Origin: an uncultured Pelagibacteraceae bacterium
GTDB lineage: Bacteria; Pseudomonadota; Alphaproteobacteria; Pelagibacterales; Pelagibacteraceae
DNA: 64,000 bases
NCBI GenBank assembly: GCA_902557995.1
Contig: CACECL010000001.1
Span: 1-64,000, forward strand
Direction: 5' to 3'
Shown here: positions 9,412-18,966 of the stretch, piece by piece
How the letters are laid out: each line of letters opens with the position of its first letter
Position numbering within the stretch: position 1 is the stretch's first letter
Translations under genes and position numbers: made by a program
Notes under the pieces: model-generated
What the model saw: only the letters and a program-made list of their open reading frames with translations
The model's database searches: none
Told to the model about the DNA's origin: nothing

Positions 9412-10590
9412 TTAATTTAATGCGGTTATACCAGGAAGGCTTTTACCTTCAAGATATTCTAAAAAAGCTCCACCTGCAGTTGAAACAAAATTAAACTCAT
9501 TAACAGCTTTTAAATTATTTAATAAAGAAACTGTGTCTCCACCACCAGCAACTGAAAAAATTTTATTTGCTTTATTATTTTCAATTATTTTTTTTGCTAT
9601 TTGAATACTTGCATAAGCAAAGTTTGGATTTTCAAAATATCCTGCGGGTCCATTCCAAAGTATAGTTTTACTATCATCAATAATATTTGTTATTTTTTCT
9701 ATAGTTTTTGGACCTATATCTAATATCATTTCATCAGATAATATTTTACTCAATTCTTTCTTTTGAGGAGATCCATTTAAATTTTTAGATACAATCACAT
9801 CTTCTGGATAGATTATTTTACATTTTTCTTTTTTTGAAAGAGAGATGATTTCTTCTACTATTTTTTCACAATTTTTTTCTTTAATAGATTTGCCAACACT
9901 ATTTCCAAAATATTCTATGAAATTATTAGCCATACCCCCAACAATTATAATATTATCAAATTTAGGAATTAAATTTTTAATAACATTAATCTTAGTTGAA
10001 ATTTTAGACCCACCAATAATACAAGTAATCGGTCTGGTAATTTCAGAAGTTATCTTATTAAGTGCATTGACTTCTAAGTCTAGCTGCAACCCAGAAAACG
10101 AGGGTAAGAATTTTGGAATTTCACTAATTGAGGCATGAGCTCTATGCGAACAAGAAAAAGCATCATTGACATATATATCTCCAAGACTCGATAGATATTC
10201 TGCAAACTTATTGTCATTTTGTTCTTCTTCTGAATAAAATCTAATATTTTCTAAAACAAAAACATCTTCATTATAGTCACTGAAGAAATTTTTATTTTTT
10301 ATTTCTTTAATATTTTCTTTAATAAGTTTTACTTTTTTTTTTAATTTATTTTGTAATTCTTCACAAATTGGTTTTAGGGAGAGCTCTTTAACAATTTTAC
10401 CTTTTGGTCTTCCAACATGAGATAAAATTATAATTTTAGCTTTTTGTTTAATCAAAAAATTTAATGTAGGAAGAATTTTATCAATCCTTGTTGTGTCTGT
10501 TATCTTGTCTCTTTCCAAAGGGACATTCAAATCTAGTCTTAATAATATTTTTTTATTGTTTAAATTTTTTTCGTTTATAATGCTTCTCAT
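9412..10590 (-). CDS. pgk: Phosphoglycerate kinase
   Basis: LLRLDLNVPLE, LSHVGRPKGK, ENIRFYSEE, ILWNGPAGYFE, VAGGGDTVSLL. Confidence 0.97.
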   Translation of the reverse strand: MRSIINEKNLNNKKILLRLDLNVPLERDKITDTTRIDKILPTLNFLIKQKAKIIILSHVGRPKGKIVKELSLKPICEELQNKLKKKVKLIKENIKEIKNKNFFSDYNEDVFVLENIRFYSEEEQNDNKFAEYLSSLGDIYVNDAFSCSHRAHASISEIPKFLPSFSGLQLDLEVNALNKITSEITRPITCIIGGSKISTKINVIKNLIPKFDNIIIVGGMANNFIEYFGNSVGKSIKEKNCEKIVEEIISLSKKEKCKIIYPEDVIVSKNLNGSPQKKELSKILSDEMILDIGPKTIEKITNIIDDSKTILWNGPAGYFENPNFAYASIQIAKKIIENNKANKIFSVAGGGDTVSLLNNLKAVNEFNFVSTAGGAFLEYLEGKSLPGITALN

Positions 10591-11597
10591 TAAGAGATTT
10601 TATGCAAAGTTTCTGCGATATCACACATTCTATTTGAAAAGCCCCACTCATTATCATACCAGGCTGATATTTTACCCATATTACTTCCAACTACATTTGT
10701 TAAAGAAGCATCTACTATTGCAGAAGCAGGATGATGATTAAAATCTATAGATACTAATTTTTCATGAGTAACTTCTAAGATGTTTTTTAATTTATTTTTT
10801 GATGCTTGTTCAAAGGCATCATTAATTTTTTTTATATTGATATCTTTTTTTGTACAAAAAACTAATTCAACAAGAGAAACATTAGGAGTGGGCACCCTCA
10901 TCGCAACACCTTCTAGTTTTCCTTTGAGGTTTGGTATTATTTCTCCTATTGCTTTCGAAGCTCCTGTGGAGGTAGGAACTATTGATTGAATCGCTGATCT
11001 TGCTCTTCTTGGATCTTTGTGTGAATTATCTAAAATTCTCTGATCGCTGGTAAATGCATGAATTGTAGTCATAAAACCTTTTTCAATTTCAAATTTTTCA
11101 TCAAGAACGCTGATTACTGGTGCTAGACAATTCGTGGTGCACGACGCTGCAGATATTATTTTATCCTCTTTTGTAATTATATTCTCATTTACACCAAACA
11201 CTATTGTTTTATCAGCATTTTTACATGGAGCAGAAACGATCACTTTTTTTGCACCATTTTCTATATGAGCAAGAAGTTTTTCTTTTGAATTAAATTTTCC
11301 AGTACATTCGAAAACATAATCAACATCATGTTTTTTCCAATTTATGTCTTCAATTTTTGTTTCTTGAGAAAATGTAATTTTATTTTTATTAATTATTAAA
11401 TGATTTGGATCATAATTTAAATCAGCATTTAATTTTCCATGTATAGAATCATATTTGATTAATTTAGATGTAGTTTCTGAATTTGATCTGTTGTTTATAT
11501 GATTAATTTTTAAATTTTTATTTTTACTTTCGACAATTGATCTAACAACCATACGACCAATCCGTCCCATTCCATTAATTCCTATTTTAATTGTCAT
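10590..11597 (-). CDS. gap: Glyceraldehyde-3-phosphate dehydrogenase
   Basis: IGINGMGRIGRMVVR, ISAASCTTNCLAPV, VAMRVPTPNVSLVEL, WYDNEWGFSNRM. Confidence 0.97.
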   Translation of the reverse strand: MTIKIGINGMGRIGRMVVRSIVESKNKNLKINHINNRSNSETTSKLIKYDSIHGKLNADLNYDPNHLIINKNKITFSQETKIEDINWKKHDVDYVFECTGKFNSKEKLLAHIENGAKKVIVSAPCKNADKTIVFGVNENIITKEDKIISAASCTTNCLAPVISVLDEKFEIEKGFMTTIHAFTSDQRILDNSHKDPRRARSAIQSIVPTSTGASKAIGEIIPNLKGKLEGVAMRVPTPNVSLVELVFCTKKDINIKKINDAFEQASKNKLKNILEVTHEKLVSIDFNHHPASAIVDASLTNVVGSNMGKISAWYDNEWGFSNRMCDIAETLHKIS

Positions 11598-11598
11598 T

Positions 11599-13557
11599 TT
11601 ATTTATTTAATAATTTTTTAGTGACATTTTTAATGTTTGTACTCTCTAGTCCAAAATATTTATAAATATCTTTATAGGGTGCACTTTTTCCAAATTCATC
11701 AATTCCAAAAGCAATACCGTTATCACCTACATATTTTTTCCAACAATCGCTTGATCCAGCCTCAATGGATATTTTAAATTTTGTTTCTTCTAAAATTTTA
11801 TTTTTATAAGATTTTGATTGTAATTCAAAAAGTTCCATACAAGGTATTGATATCACTTTGGAATATATTTTATCTTTGGCTAATTTATGGCTAACTTCTA
11901 ACGCTAGATTAACTTCAGATCCACTCGCTAATATTGTTAGATTAATTATTTTATTCGTTCTTAAAACCTCATAAGCACCTAATGAGCATAAGTTTTTATT
12001 TGGGTATGTTTTTCTTACTGGATTTAAATTTTGTCTTGTTAAAGATAGCACGCTAGGTGTTTTTGAGCTTTTTAATGCATGTTCCCAACACTCGATAGTT
12101 TCAATTCTATCTGCAGGTCTGAATACATTTAGGTTAGGTATAGCACGTAAGCCCAAAAGCTGTTCTATAGGTTGATGGGTAGGGCCATCTTCTCCGAGCC
12201 CAATGGAGTCATGTGTCATTACATAAATGACTCTTTTTTTCATTAAGGCAGACAATCTGATCGAAGGTTTGCAATAATCAGAAAATATTAAAAAAGTACC
12301 TCCATAAGGAATTAGATGACTGTGAAGTGCGATACCATTCATAACCCCACTCATTGCGTGTTCTCTCACTCCGTAGTGAATGTAGTCACCAGTAAAATCT
12401 CCAGGTTTAATTATTTTATGGTTTTTAGTTTTTGTATTATTTGATCCAGCTAAATCAGCAGAGCCACCAATTAAATTATTTTTTTGTTTTGTTAATGCAT
12501 TCAATGTCATTTCTGAACATTTTCTAGTAGCTAAACTTTTTGGTTCCTTTATTGCATTCTCTTTTTCTTTCTTAAGCACCGTAGAAAAGTTATTTTTAAA
12601 AGTTTGATTAAATTTTATTCTTTTTCTTTTTAATGCTTTGTCCCATTTTTTTTCTAAAATTTCACCTCTTTGGCCAATTTTTCTCCATTCATTTAAAATT
12701 TTATTTGGGATAACAAAAGGTTTGGTTTTCCAATTTAAGGCTTTTCTTACAAGCTTGATTTCATCTACTCCCAATGGACTTCCATGGGACGATGCTTTTC
12801 CTGATTTATTCGGTGAACCATATCCAATCTTTGTTTTACAAGAAATCACAGTAGGTTTTTTAGCTTTTTGAACTTTTTTAAGTGCTTTAAAAATTTCTTT
12901 TTCATTATGACCGTTGATAGAAATATAATCCCAACCATATCCTTCAAATCTTTTTTTAAAATTATCTGAAACCGCAAGATTTGTTGGACCATCGATTGAA
13001 ATTGAATTGTTATCAAATAGCATAACTAAATTTTTAAGTTTTAAATGTCCCGCTAAACTCATCGCTTCATGACTTATTCCTTCCATTAAGCATCCATCTC
13101 CAGCTAAAACATAAGTTTTGTGATTAATTAAATCTTTACCTAATTTATTTTTTAAAATTTCTTCAGCTATTGCAAAACCAACTGCATTAGATATACCTTG
13201 TCCAAGAGGACCTGTTGTAGTTTCAATACCTGTTTTTGGATGATATTCAGGATGTCCAGCACAAATAGAATTAAGCTGCCTAAATTTTTTAATATTATTA
13301 ATTGATATGCTTTTATATCCAGTTAGGTAAAGCAAAGAATATAAAAGCATAGAACCATGACCAGCAGACAAAACAAATCTATCTCTATTCAACCAATCTG
13401 GATTCTTTGGATTAAATCTTAAAAAATTTTTGAATAACACTGTTGCAACATCTGCCATGCCCATTGGCATTCCCGGGTGACCTGAATTTGCTTTTTGAAC
13501 AGCATCAATTGATAAAAATCTGATGCAATTAGCTAAATCGTTGTGTAGTTTGCTCAA
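11599..13557 (-). CDS. tkt: Transketolase
   Basis: DAVQKANSGHPGMPMGMADVA, TGPLGQGISNAVGFAIAE, AGDGCLMEGISHEAMSLAGHL, HDSIGLGEDGPTHQPIEQL. Confidence 0.97.
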   Translation of the reverse strand: MSKLHNDLANCIRFLSIDAVQKANSGHPGMPMGMADVATVLFKNFLRFNPKNPDWLNRDRFVLSAGHGSMLLYSLLYLTGYKSISINNIKKFRQLNSICAGHPEYHPKTGIETTTGPLGQGISNAVGFAIAEEILKNKLGKDLINHKTYVLAGDGCLMEGISHEAMSLAGHLKLKNLVMLFDNNSISIDGPTNLAVSDNFKKRFEGYGWDYISINGHNEKEIFKALKKVQKAKKPTVISCKTKIGYGSPNKSGKASSHGSPLGVDEIKLVRKALNWKTKPFVIPNKILNEWRKIGQRGEILEKKWDKALKRKRIKFNQTFKNNFSTVLKKEKENAIKEPKSLATRKCSEMTLNALTKQKNNLIGGSADLAGSNNTKTKNHKIIKPGDFTGDYIHYGVREHAMSGVMNGIALHSHLIPYGGTFLIFSDYCKPSIRLSALMKKRVIYVMTHDSIGLGEDGPTHQPIEQLLGLRAIPNLNVFRPADRIETIECWEHALKSSKTPSVLSLTRQNLNPVRKTYPNKNLCSLGAYEVLRTNKIINLTILASGSEVNLALEVSHKLAKDKIYSKVISIPCMELFELQSKSYKNKILEETKFKISIEAGSSDCWKKYVGDNGIAFGIDEFGKSAPYKDIYKYFGLESTNIKNVTKKLLNK

Positions 13558-13610
13558 AATTATCCTGACTAGACTAAGAAGAATCTATTTAATAATATAA
13601 ACATATATAT

Positions 13611-13934
13611 ATGAATTCTATAGACGAAAAAGAAAAAAAATTAAATATTGCATTAGAAGAATTAAAAAATTTAGATCTAACAAATCCTGAATTACAAAAA
13701 AATATTGAAAATTTAAGTATAAAACAAAATCAATTAGAAATTGAAAAAACACAAATTGAGGAAAAATATAAAACTTTGCTCGAAGAACATGAAAATCTTT
13801 CAAAAAAACTTGAGGATTTAAAAAATAAAGAAAAGTTGGAAGAAAGAAAACAAATTGAATTTTCTGAAAAAATTGATGAACTTAATCAAGAAACCGACAC
13901 ACTATTGGATGAGATAGATAAATGGCAAATGTAA
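13611..13934 (+). CDS. Hypothetical coiled-coil protein upstream of zapA
   Basis: Continuous heptad-rich, highly charged 107 aa; 3' end overlaps zapA start. Confidence 0.7.
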   Translation: MNSIDEKEKKLNIALEELKNLDLTNPELQKNIENLSIKQNQLEIEKTQIEEKYKTLLEEHENLSKKLEDLKNKEKLEERKQIEFSEKIDELNQETDTLLDEIDKWQM

Positions 13935-14368
13935 GTATAAAATTTAACAATAAAGAGTTTTTGCTTGCTTGTGAAGATGGACAAGAGGAGCACTTAGAAG
14001 AATTGTTAATTCAGATTAACAAAAAGTTTAATAATTTAAAAAATGATTTGGGAAACCTAGGTGAAAATAAATTATTATTAATTACAGCTGTAAAAATAAT
14101 GGATGAATATTACGAAACTAAAAAAAAAGTTGATCAAAAAAAAGAAGAATTAAATGATCTATCAAAAAAATTTAAAGAACTAAAATCTCTAATTTACGAT
14201 TATAGGGATAAAAAAGAGTCTGAAATTGAAAAATTAAATCTTGATCATGAAAATTTAAAACAAGAAATTGATGATAATCAAAAAAAATACGAAAATTTAA
14301 TTGATGAAGCTGCTGATCAAATATCAAATTTTGTAAAAAAAGCAAAATTAGAAAACATTTCAAAGTAG
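13922..14368 (+). CDS. zapA: Cell division protein ZapA-like
   Basis: MANVSIKFNNKEFLLACEDGQEEHLEELLIQINKKFN...LLLITAVKIMDEYYETKKK; immediately upstream of 5-FCL. Confidence 0.85.
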   Translation: MANVSIKFNNKEFLLACEDGQEEHLEELLIQINKKFNNLKNDLGNLGENKLLLITAVKIMDEYYETKKKVDQKKEELNDLSKKFKELKSLIYDYRDKKESEIEKLNLDHENLKQEIDDNQKKYENLIDEAADQISNFVKKAKLENISK

Positions 14369-14372
14369 TTCT

Positions 14373-14918
14373 GTGAGTAAATCTAAGCTAAGAAGCAAAA
14401 TTTTAAATCTTAGAAAAAAAAATTCAAATAAAAAACTTAGTCTCAATCCTGACAGAATTTATCGACTTTTAAAAAAAAATAAAATTGATTTCAAAAATGT
14501 AGGAGGGTATTACCCTTGTAATCATGAGATTGATGACTTAGATATGCTTTATTTTTTAAGAAACAAAAAGGCAAATATTTCTTTACCAATAATTAGAGAA
14601 AACAACCAAATGGATTTTTATGAATGGACAAATAAAGATCCTTTAAAAATTAATAAGTATGGAATTGCTGAGCCAGCTTTAGGAAAGAAAATTTACCCAG
14701 ATTTAATATTTGTTCCTCTAGTAGCTTATGATGATGATTTGAATAGACTAGGCTATGGTGGAGGATTTTATGATCGTTATTTAGAAAAAGTATCTAAAAT
14801 TAAAAAAATATTTAAAATTGGATTAGGATTTTCATACCAGGAGATAAAAAAAATACCTATCAACAAGTATGATAAGAAACTTGATTTAATAATAACAGAG
14901 AAAAAAATTATACAATGA
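14373..14918 (+). CDS. 5-formyltetrahydrofolate cyclo-ligase
   Basis: DLIFVPLVAYDDDLNRLGYGGGFYDRYL signature; GTG start. Confidence 0.93.
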   Translation: MSKSKLRSKILNLRKKNSNKKLSLNPDRIYRLLKKNKIDFKNVGGYYPCNHEIDDLDMLYFLRNKKANISLPIIRENNQMDFYEWTNKDPLKINKYGIAEPALGKKIYPDLIFVPLVAYDDDLNRLGYGGGFYDRYLEKVSKIKKIFKIGLGFSYQEIKKIPINKYDKKLDLIITEKKIIQ

Positions 14919-15718
14919 GAATTTTATTTTTAGGAGATGTTGTTGGAATTTCAGGATGTTCTAAATTAACAAGTAATTTATTAAATGAAATTGATAAAAA
15001 CAAAATCGATTTTGTAGTAGTAAACGGTGAAAATGCTGCAGCTCAAGGTGTAGGGATAACTAAAGAAATATGTAAGGATTTTTTTAATTGTGGAGTTGAT
15101 GTTATTACAACCGGTAATCATGTTTGGGATCAAAAAGAAATTATGGAATTTATTGATAAAGAAGAAAGATTATTAAGACCTAAAAATTTATTTGAACCTG
15201 CACCAGGAAAAGGTTTTCAGATTTATAAAATAAAGAATGATATAAAAATTGGAGTTCTTAATTTGATGGGCAACGTTTTCATGAAAAAGTGTGAAGATGT
15301 TTTTGAAGCTTCTCAAAAATTTTTAAAAGAAAATGAAATGAAAAAGGATTTTGATTTACTTGTAGTTGATTTCCATGGTGAAATTACTAGCGAAAAAAAT
15401 GCTATAGGACATCTATTTGATGGAAAGGCAACTCTAGTGGTTGGAACCCATACTCATATTCCAACAAATGATGCTAGAATACTTAATAATGGCACTGGAT
15501 ATCAAACCGATGCGGGCATGTGTGGGGATTATGATTCAGTGATTGGAATGAATAAAGAAAATTCTTTGAATAGATTTTTAAAAAAGAATTCAGTGAAACA
15601 CTTTCCCGCTACTGGAGATGCTACTTTGTGTGGTGTTATAGTAGATTGTGATATAAAAACAGGTTTAGCAATAGACATCAAAAGCTATGTATACGGAGAT
15701 CAACTAAAAAATATTTAA
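14915..15718 (+). CDS. YmdB-like metallophosphoesterase
   Basis: MRILFLGDVVGISG, VVNGENAAAQGVGIT, TTGNHVWDQKEI, GTHTHIPTNDARIL...YQTDAGMCGDYDSVIGM. Confidence 0.92.
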   Translation: MRILFLGDVVGISGCSKLTSNLLNEIDKNKIDFVVVNGENAAAQGVGITKEICKDFFNCGVDVITTGNHVWDQKEIMEFIDKEERLLRPKNLFEPAPGKGFQIYKIKNDIKIGVLNLMGNVFMKKCEDVFEASQKFLKENEMKKDFDLLVVDFHGEITSEKNAIGHLFDGKATLVVGTHTHIPTNDARILNNGTGYQTDAGMCGDYDSVIGMNKENSLNRFLKKNSVKHFPATGDATLCGVIVDCDIKTGLAIDIKSYVYGDQLKNI

Positions 15719-15723
15719 AGATC

Positions 15724-16449
15724 ATGGCAGGACATTCACATTGGGCAGGGATAAAACATAAAAAAGGTAAAGCTGATAAGCAAAGATCAAAGATATTTTC
15801 AAAATTATCTAAAGAGATTACTGTTGCGGCTAAACTTGGTGATAAAGATCCAGCAATGAACCCTAGATTAAGATCTGCAGTACAGGCTGCTAGATCTGCA
15901 AATATGCCTAAAGATAATATTGAAAGAGCAATAGATAAGTCTTCTGCAGCTACAGGAGCAAATTTTGAAAATTTAAGATACGAGGGATTTGGACCAGAAA
16001 AGATTGCTGTTATAGTTGAAACTTTAACAGACAACAAAAATAGGACCGCATCAAATATTAGAACTATTTTTCAAAAGAATGGAGGGAGCTTAGGAACTCA
16101 AGGTTCAGCATCTCACAATTTTCAACAATTGGGTATAATTAAAATTGATAAAAAAGAGATATCTGATGAAAAAATTTTAGATTTAGCGATTGATTCGGGA
16201 GCTGATGAATGTTTGTCTTATGAGGATTATCATGAGGTCCAGTGTCAAATGAGTGAAATATATAATGTAAAAAGAAATCTTGAGAAAATTATTGCAAATT
16301 TTATTTCTACAGAAATTGAATGGGTTCCGTTAAATAGTGTTGAGGTAAATAAAGAAAATAAGGATAATGTTTTAGATTTTTTAGAAACTCTTGAGGAAGA
16401 TGATGATGTTCAGAACGTTTATTCAAACGTTAATTTAGGTGGTATTTAA
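15724..16449 (+). CDS. YebC/PmpR family transcriptional/translation regulator
   Basis: MAGHSHWAGIKHKKGKADKQRSKIFSKLSKEITVAAK; NMPKDNIERAI. Confidence 0.96.
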   Translation: MAGHSHWAGIKHKKGKADKQRSKIFSKLSKEITVAAKLGDKDPAMNPRLRSAVQAARSANMPKDNIERAIDKSSAATGANFENLRYEGFGPEKIAVIVETLTDNKNRTASNIRTIFQKNGGSLGTQGSASHNFQQLGIIKIDKKEISDEKILDLAIDSGADECLSYEDYHEVQCQMSEIYNVKRNLEKIIANFISTEIEWVPLNSVEVNKENKDNVLDFLETLEEDDDVQNVYSNVNLGGI

Positions 16450-16943
16450 TGATGATTATTGGAATTGATCCAGGCATCTCAGGTTCAATCTGTTTTTTTC
16501 AGAACGGTATAATAAAAGATGTAATTGAAATGCCAACCATGACAGATGGCAAGAAGAATAAGAGACAAGTAAATGGTGCTCAAATATTTAATGAAATTAG
16601 TGAAAGGATAAACAAATTTGATAAAAAAAATATAAAGGTTGTAATTGAACAAGTTTCTGCAATGCCTGGTCAAGGCGTTACTAGTATGTTTAATTTTGGT
16701 CAATCTTTTGGTATTTTAAAAGGGATATGCAGCGCAATGCATTTACCTGTTTATTATGTTAGGCCTGCTAAGTGGAAAAAATATTTTAACCTTATTAATT
16801 CAGAAAAAGATGCGAGCAGAACGAGAGCTATTGAAATTTTTCCGTATTTTTCATCACAATTGTCTAAAAAAAAAGATAATAACAAGGCAGATGCTATTCT
16901 GATAGCTAGTTTTTTCTACGAAACTTATCAAAAAGAAGAATAA
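16449..16943 (+). CDS. RuvC-like Holliday junction resolvase, phage-type subfamily
   Basis: IIGIDPGISGSICFFQNG, VIEQVSAMPGQGVTSMFNFGQSFGILKG, NNKADAILIASFF; lacks the canonical RuvC 'GSRxTGYGVI' start. Confidence 0.82.
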   Translation: MMIIGIDPGISGSICFFQNGIIKDVIEMPTMTDGKKNKRQVNGAQIFNEISERINKFDKKNIKVVIEQVSAMPGQGVTSMFNFGQSFGILKGICSAMHLPVYYVRPAKWKKYFNLINSEKDASRTRAIEIFPYFSSQLSKKKDNNKADAILIASFFYETYQKEE

Positions 16944-16966
16944 TCAATTTAAATTAATAGACAAAA

Positions 16967-16990
16967 TCATGACACATTTAAGTGTGATGA
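16967..16990. promoter_or_regulatory. Imperfect palindrome 5' of tolQ (operator or mRNA stem candidate)
   Basis: TCATGACACATTTAAGTGTGATGA: TCATnACAC...GTGTnATGA arms. Confidence 0.4.
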
Positions 16991-16996
16991 GTAACC

Positions 16997-17671
16997 ATGG
17001 AAGCAGATATAACCGCAAAAGCAGTTGAATTAGGAACAAATACTGATTTTTCATTATTTAGTTTATTTTTTAGAGCAGACATAATTGTCAAGTCTGTAAT
17101 GATTATATTAATATTGTGCTCGATATATTCTTGGGCTGTAATTATTGAAAAGTTTCGTTTATTTAAAAAAATAACTAAAACATCAGAAGAATTTGAAGAA
17201 AAATTCTGGAATTCTAAATCTGCTGAAACTTTTTACAATAGTTTACCCACTAAACTTGAGGATCCAATGTCGCTTGTGTTTCAAGATGCAATGGAAGGAT
17301 TACTTAAAAAAAAAACGAGAACTAACTTAAGTGAAAGAATGAGTGCATCTTTAGAAGCCGGAATTGAAAAACAAATGACAAAAATTGAGAAAGGTTTTAC
17401 TTTTTTGGCAACAGTAGGCTCAACCGCACCATTTATTGGATTGTTTGGCACTGTTTGGGGAATTATGAATTCTTTTCAATCTATAGCTATTTCAAGAAAC
17501 ACAAGTCTTGCTATAGTTGCCCCAGGAATAGCCGAAGCTTTATTTGCAACCGCACTTGGTCTATTAGCTGCAATACCAGCAGTAGTGGCATACAATAAAT
17601 TTAATAATGATGCTAAAAAATACTCTGAAAAATTAGAAAATTTTTCGAAAAGATTTTTAACAATTATTTAA
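16997..17671 (+). CDS. tolQ: TolQ
   Basis: ExbB/TolQ fold: GSTAPFIGLFGTVWGIMNSFQSI...GIAEALFATALGLLAAIPAVVAYN. Confidence 0.95.
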   Translation: MEADITAKAVELGTNTDFSLFSLFFRADIIVKSVMIILILCSIYSWAVIIEKFRLFKKITKTSEEFEEKFWNSKSAETFYNSLPTKLEDPMSLVFQDAMEGLLKKKTRTNLSERMSASLEAGIEKQMTKIEKGFTFLATVGSTAPFIGLFGTVWGIMNSFQSIAISRNTSLAIVAPGIAEALFATALGLLAAIPAVVAYNKFNNDAKKYSEKLENFSKRFLTII

Positions 17672-18088
17672 ATGGCATTTAAATTCAATCGCTCTTCAAA
17701 AGAACCAATGAGTGAAATAAATGTTACTCCTTTTGTGGATGTAATGCTTGTGCTATTAATAATTTTTATGGTTACAGCACCATTGTTAACTGTTGGCGTT
17801 CAAGTTGATTTACCAGAAAGTTCAGCAGACTCTTTGCCGGAAGAGACAGAACCTTTAACACTTTCAATTAATTCAAAAGGTGAAATTTTTATTCAAGAAG
17901 CAAAAGTTGAATACGATAATATTATTGCAAAGGTTTTAGCAGTTTCAAAAAATAGAACTGACACCAGAATTTATGTTAGAGGTGATAAAACTATAAATTA
18001 TGGAAGAGTTTTAGAAATAATGGGATTACTATCAGGATCTGGTTTTACTAAAGTTGCATTGATTTCAGAACCATATAAACAAAGGTAA
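17672..18088 (+). CDS. tolR: TolR
   Basis: MSEINVTPFVDVMLVLLIIFMVTAPLL. Confidence 0.95.
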   Translation: MAFKFNRSSKEPMSEINVTPFVDVMLVLLIIFMVTAPLLTVGVQVDLPESSADSLPEETEPLTLSINSKGEIFIQEAKVEYDNIIAKVLAVSKNRTDTRIYVRGDKTINYGRVLEIMGLLSGSGFTKVALISEPYKQR

Positions 18089-18093
18089 TTAAA

Positions 18094-18957
18094 GTGAATA
18101 GAAGTTTAATTATTTCTTCTGCTTTGCATGCCTTGTTAATTTTCATTACAGCTATGAGCTTACCTTTTTTAGCAAAGAAACCACTTGATATTCCGCCAAT
18201 TGTATCAGTTGAGTTAATTCAAATAGCAGAAAAAACCAACATTCCATTTGCACCAAAGGCTAAAAAAATAATTGAAAAAGTAAAAGAGAAAGAAAAAAAA
18301 CTTGTTTCAGAACAAGCTCCACCAAAAAAAGTAGAAAAAACAAAAACAAAAACTGTTCTAGCTCCTGATCAAAATAATAAAAAAATAGAGAACGAAACAC
18401 CTGAAGCAATTCCACTTCCAGATAAAACTTTAAAAAAGGTTGAAACAAAAGAGGAAAAAAAACAAAATCCTGAAAAAGTAGATGATGAAGTTAAACAGGT
18501 ATCAGAATTTGAAAAAAAAGATTTGTTTGATCCAAATAATATTGCTGCTTTAATTGATAAATCAAAAGAAGAGAGTGCAGAAGTTTTAAAAACTAATGAT
18601 GACATCACTCAAGATCAAGAAAGAAATGTAGAAAATACAGGTCTTACACTAAGCGAAGAGGATGCCCTTAAAGCACAAATATTTGGGTGTTGGAGTATTC
18701 CATTAGGTTTACCATATAATGAAAATCTTTTAGTAAGAATAAAGTTAAAATTAAAACCTGATGGAACAGTATCAAAAACAGAAATTTTGGACCATGCAAG
18801 AATGAATAAACCTGACCAAGCATTTTACAAAGTATTAGCAGAAAGTGCTCTTAGAGCTGTAAAATTGTGTCAACCATTAAGAGTTCCTACTACTGGGTAT
18901 GAAAGATGGAAAGAATTACAATTAAATTTTGATGCAAGAGAGATGTTAGAAGGGTAG
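18094..18957 (+). CDS. tolA: TolA-like protein
   Basis: N-terminal TM, K/E-rich central region, TonB/TolA-type C-terminal domain; position between tolR and tolB; GTG start. Confidence 0.87.
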   Translation: MNRSLIISSALHALLIFITAMSLPFLAKKPLDIPPIVSVELIQIAEKTNIPFAPKAKKIIEKVKEKEKKLVSEQAPPKKVEKTKTKTVLAPDQNNKKIENETPEAIPLPDKTLKKVETKEEKKQNPEKVDDEVKQVSEFEKKDLFDPNNIAALIDKSKEESAEVLKTNDDITQDQERNVENTGLTLSEEDALKAQIFGCWSIPLGLPYNENLLVRIKLKLKPDGTVSKTEILDHARMNKPDQAFYKVLAESALRAVKLCQPLRVPTTGYERWKELQLNFDAREMLEG

Positions 18958-18966
18958 TATATTTTA

